This document shows, piece after piece, positions 38,546 through 39,738 of a DNA stretch of 39,738 nucleotides. The stretch comes from a virus. The notes under the pieces are model-generated. The model worked only from the letters and a program-made list of their open reading frames with translations. It searched no databases and was not told the origin of the DNA. Positions within the stretch are counted from its first letter, which is position 1, and the number at the start of each line of letters is the position of its first letter. The stretch lies in the IMG/VR virus record IMGVR_UViG_3300047277_000115, positions 1 through 39,738 of that record; one strand, given 5' to 3'. Position numbers and translations under genes: made by a program.

Positions 38546-39265
38546 TCATTCGCTATCTGATTTAAAAATCACTTGATACACATTATCACTTATAAGTTTA
38601 GTTCCTGACAGCTGATAACCTATCGAACTCAATAGTCCTAGACTGGATAGACTAGATAAGTCTAGGTTACCCACATATTGACCTTTGCCAGTAGGCAATA
38701 TGTCAGTAAAACCATTGTCCGTTAAAGTCTGGAACTTTATTGCAGACTCGATTTCATCTATTTCTTTAATTCTAAATACTTTATAGCTGTCAGCAGGTAC
38801 AAAGCAATCAACTATCTGCTTAAGTAGATCGGTAAGTTCCGCTTTAGTGGTTTTATCAGTAATGGCATAATACGACATAACTATATCACTTATAGCAACC
38901 TGATTTTTATTATCTAATCCTAATTTTATTAAATTATTAAGATATTGCTCACTAGTGATATTAGCTTTCGTCGTTATTAAAGCTTCACCCTTACCAGATA
39001 CTTTACTGCCTGTTTCGTGTTGATCTAAATGATTTTTAGATAGATAACCATCAGCTATGCTTGTGTCAAAAGACACTGGTGTTCCTATGCTTTTCATTTC
39101 AGCGATTGCGGTAAGAAGACTTAAACTTACTGCTTTGCCATGCAAGTAACCATCTTGTACGTGTTCCCATGTTTCGGGAGTCTTACCTGTAGCACCTTGA
39201 CCGGATACCCAATCAAGTAATAAAGATTTTGCAGACAGAGTATTTACATTGTTATTTATAGCCAT
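38546..39265 (-). CDS. Hypothetical protein, 239 aa, first gene of the right-end operon
   Basis: A GGAG site lies about eight bases before the ATG. The 239-aa protein is soluble and alpha/beta, with the phrases LLDWVSGQGATGKTPETWEH, HLDQHETGSKVSGKGEALIT, a long helix (TTKAELTDLLKQIVDCFVPA) and a C-terminal NLDLSSLSSLGLLSSIGYQL. The GATGKT stretch only superficially resembles a Walker A loop. I recognise no family. It is expressed from the operator-rich region to its right, with the duplicated genes following on the same strand. Confidence 0.72.
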   Translation of the reverse strand: MAINNNVNTLSAKSLLLDWVSGQGATGKTPETWEHVQDGYLHGKAVSLSLLTAIAEMKSIGTPVSFDTSIADGYLSKNHLDQHETGSKVSGKGEALITTKANITSEQYLNNLIKLGLDNKNQVAISDIVMSYYAITDKTTKAELTDLLKQIVDCFVPADSYKVFRIKEIDEIESAIKFQTLTDNGFTDILPTGKGQYVGNLDLSSLSSLGLLSSIGYQLSGTKLISDNVYQVIFKSDSE

Positions 39266-39284
39266 GATTATATCTCCAAAGTTT

Positions 39285-39298
39285 TGACAAAATTGTCA
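39285..39298. promoter_or_regulatory. 14-bp palindrome TGACAAAATTGTCA
   Basis: A perfect palindrome 20 bases upstream of the 239-aa gene's start, between that start and the GATACA operator array. It could be a repressor site overlapping the promoter or the 5' leader. Confidence 0.55.
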
Positions 39299-39301
39299 TT
39301 T

Positions 39302-39365
39302 GATACATTATTGTATCTATGAGTATACGATATACATACATATACTCATAGATACAGACTGTATC
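39302..39365. promoter_or_regulatory. GATACA/TGTATC operator array with a large dyad
   Basis: Four half-sites form two inverted pairs: GATACA-N5-TGTATC at 39302-39318 and GATACA-N3-TGTATC at 39351-39365. The inner halves lie on a 16-bp perfect inverted repeat (39312-39327 and 39341-39356, 13-base spacer). This looks like paired dimer sites able to loop the DNA, upstream of the right-end operon. The regulator is unknown. Confidence 0.6.
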
Positions 39366-39474
39366 AGGTTCAAGTTGTTAAAGAGCGGTGGTGCAGGGCT
39401 ATTAGACTATATTACGATACCTATGTCAAATTTTATTTTTATTTATTTTAGTAGATGATAGTTGTATCCCTGCA

Positions 39475-39494
39475 AAGCTATATATATATAGCTT
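39475..39494. repeat. 20-bp perfect AT palindrome
   Basis: AAGCTATATATATATAGCTT is its own reverse complement. It lies between the operator array and the tandem repeats and could extrude as a cruciform or serve as an unwinding element. Confidence 0.7.
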
Positions 39495-39556
39495 ATAGAT
39501 CACTAAGGTATGTACATGCATGCAAAGTATCTTATGAGTGTATATGGTCAAGCTGT

Positions 39557-39586
39557 GAGAGTATCAGCTTAGAGAGTATCAGCTAA
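39557..39586 (+). repeat. 15-bp tandem repeat, two copies
   Basis: GAGAGTATCAGCTTA (39557-39571) is followed directly by GAGAGTATCAGCTAA (39572-39586). The core ATCAGCT is the same as in the arms of the intergenic hairpins H1-H3. Confidence 0.85.
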
Positions 39587-39611
39587 GAGATAACTATATA
39601 TATAGCATGAT

Positions 39612-39651
39612 AGTCCATCAGTCCATCAGTCCATCAGTCCATCAGTCCATC
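39612..39651 (+). repeat. Tandem AGTCCATC, five exact copies
   Basis: Five perfect 8-base units in a row, immediately followed by the 9-base array. Exact identity suggests recent expansion or active maintenance. Confidence 0.97.
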
Positions 39652-39652
39652 A

Positions 39653-39697
39653 AAACCGTATAAACCGTATAAACCGTATAAACCGTATAAACCGTAT
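39653..39697 (+). repeat. Tandem AAACCGTAT, five exact copies, ending in a dyad
   Basis: Five perfect 9-base units are followed by AAACGGTT, which makes the final AACCGT-ATAA-ACGGTT a hairpin dyad (39690-39705). The core ACCGTAT is also scattered in the gene-free region next to rep (36464, 36721, 36738, 36746, 36772), so one protein may bind both regions. It resembles an iteron or centromere array. Confidence 0.95.
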
Positions 39698-39738
39698 AAA
39701 CGGTTAAATGACTGAGATATATACGTTAGCACATGATT

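Noticed and set aside
38546-39265. Walker A ATPase reading of GATGKT in the 239-aa protein
   Set aside because: No hydrophobic strand before it and no Walker B motif; the context reads WVSGQGATGKTPETW, which looks like a loop.
39312-39356. Protelomerase telomere site as in N15-like linear phage-plasmids
   Set aside because: The 16-bp arms have a 13-base unpaired centre instead of a continuous palindrome, and no protelomerase gene is visible; operator DNA is the simpler reading.
39458-39586. Short plus-strand frame through the AT palindrome and the 15-bp repeats
   Set aside because: No ribosome site; codons are dictated by repeats.

Overview
This AT-rich window is almost entirely one bacteriophage genome of the lambda-like siphovirus type. 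It carries a plasmid-type replication initiator, so the best description is a phage-plasmid (a temperate phage kept as an extrachromosomal replicon). The host is Gram-negative, because the lysis cassette includes an inner-membrane spanin with an embedded outer-membrane lipoprotein spanin. A Rep_3-type initiator and a GH19-type endolysin fit a gammaproteobacterium, but the sequence does not settle the genus. I see no integrase, recombinase, CI-like repressor, DNA polymerase, partition ATPase or protelomerase.

Layout. 1-91 is an inverted copy of the 3' end of rep. 92-2806 (+) is a small early-type operon behind a sigma70-like promoter with GGTC operator motifs. It holds mostly unknown genes and ends in a metallophosphoesterase. 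2798-30302 (-) is one long late operon read leftward: small and large terminase, a PP-loop ATPase/PAPS-reductase-like gene, gpW, portal, protease with nested scaffold, decoration protein, major capsid, connector and tail genes, tail tube, gpG/gpGT with a programmed -1 frameshift, tape measure, gpM, gpL, gpK, gpI, gpJ, tail-end genes, and then a lysis cassette with its own promoter. 30416-35131 (+) is a fiber/adaptor module pointing the other way. 35186-36007 (-) is rep, with a perfect-consensus promoter and two 18-bp iterons upstream. 36140-37514 has no credible gene and is a mosaic of short repeats. 37558-39265 (-) is a four-gene unknown operon whose genes are separated by near-identical hairpin elements. 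39266-39738 holds an operator array and three tandem-repeat arrays.

How it works together (inference). Rep binds the iterons and maintains the genome as a plasmid. On induction the late operon makes terminase, capsid and tail. A terminator after gene 4758-4991 followed by a separate promoter uncouples lysis from morphogenesis. The separate rightward operon supplies fibers and a fiber adaptor.

Most interesting points. (1) In 36463-37239 the motif GGACTCTTG, or a close variant, occurs five times, each time followed at once by a different short stem-loop whose two arms covary. (2) The 91-bp inverted repeat of the rep 3' end is best explained by a longer inverted repeat carrying the whole replication end, possibly long terminal inverted repeats. 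(3) The same hairpin/T-run/ribosome-site module sits in front of three consecutive genes at the right end. Clean textbook features include the A AAA AAC frameshift site, the nested scaffold start and a previously uncalled 42-codon lysis gene.
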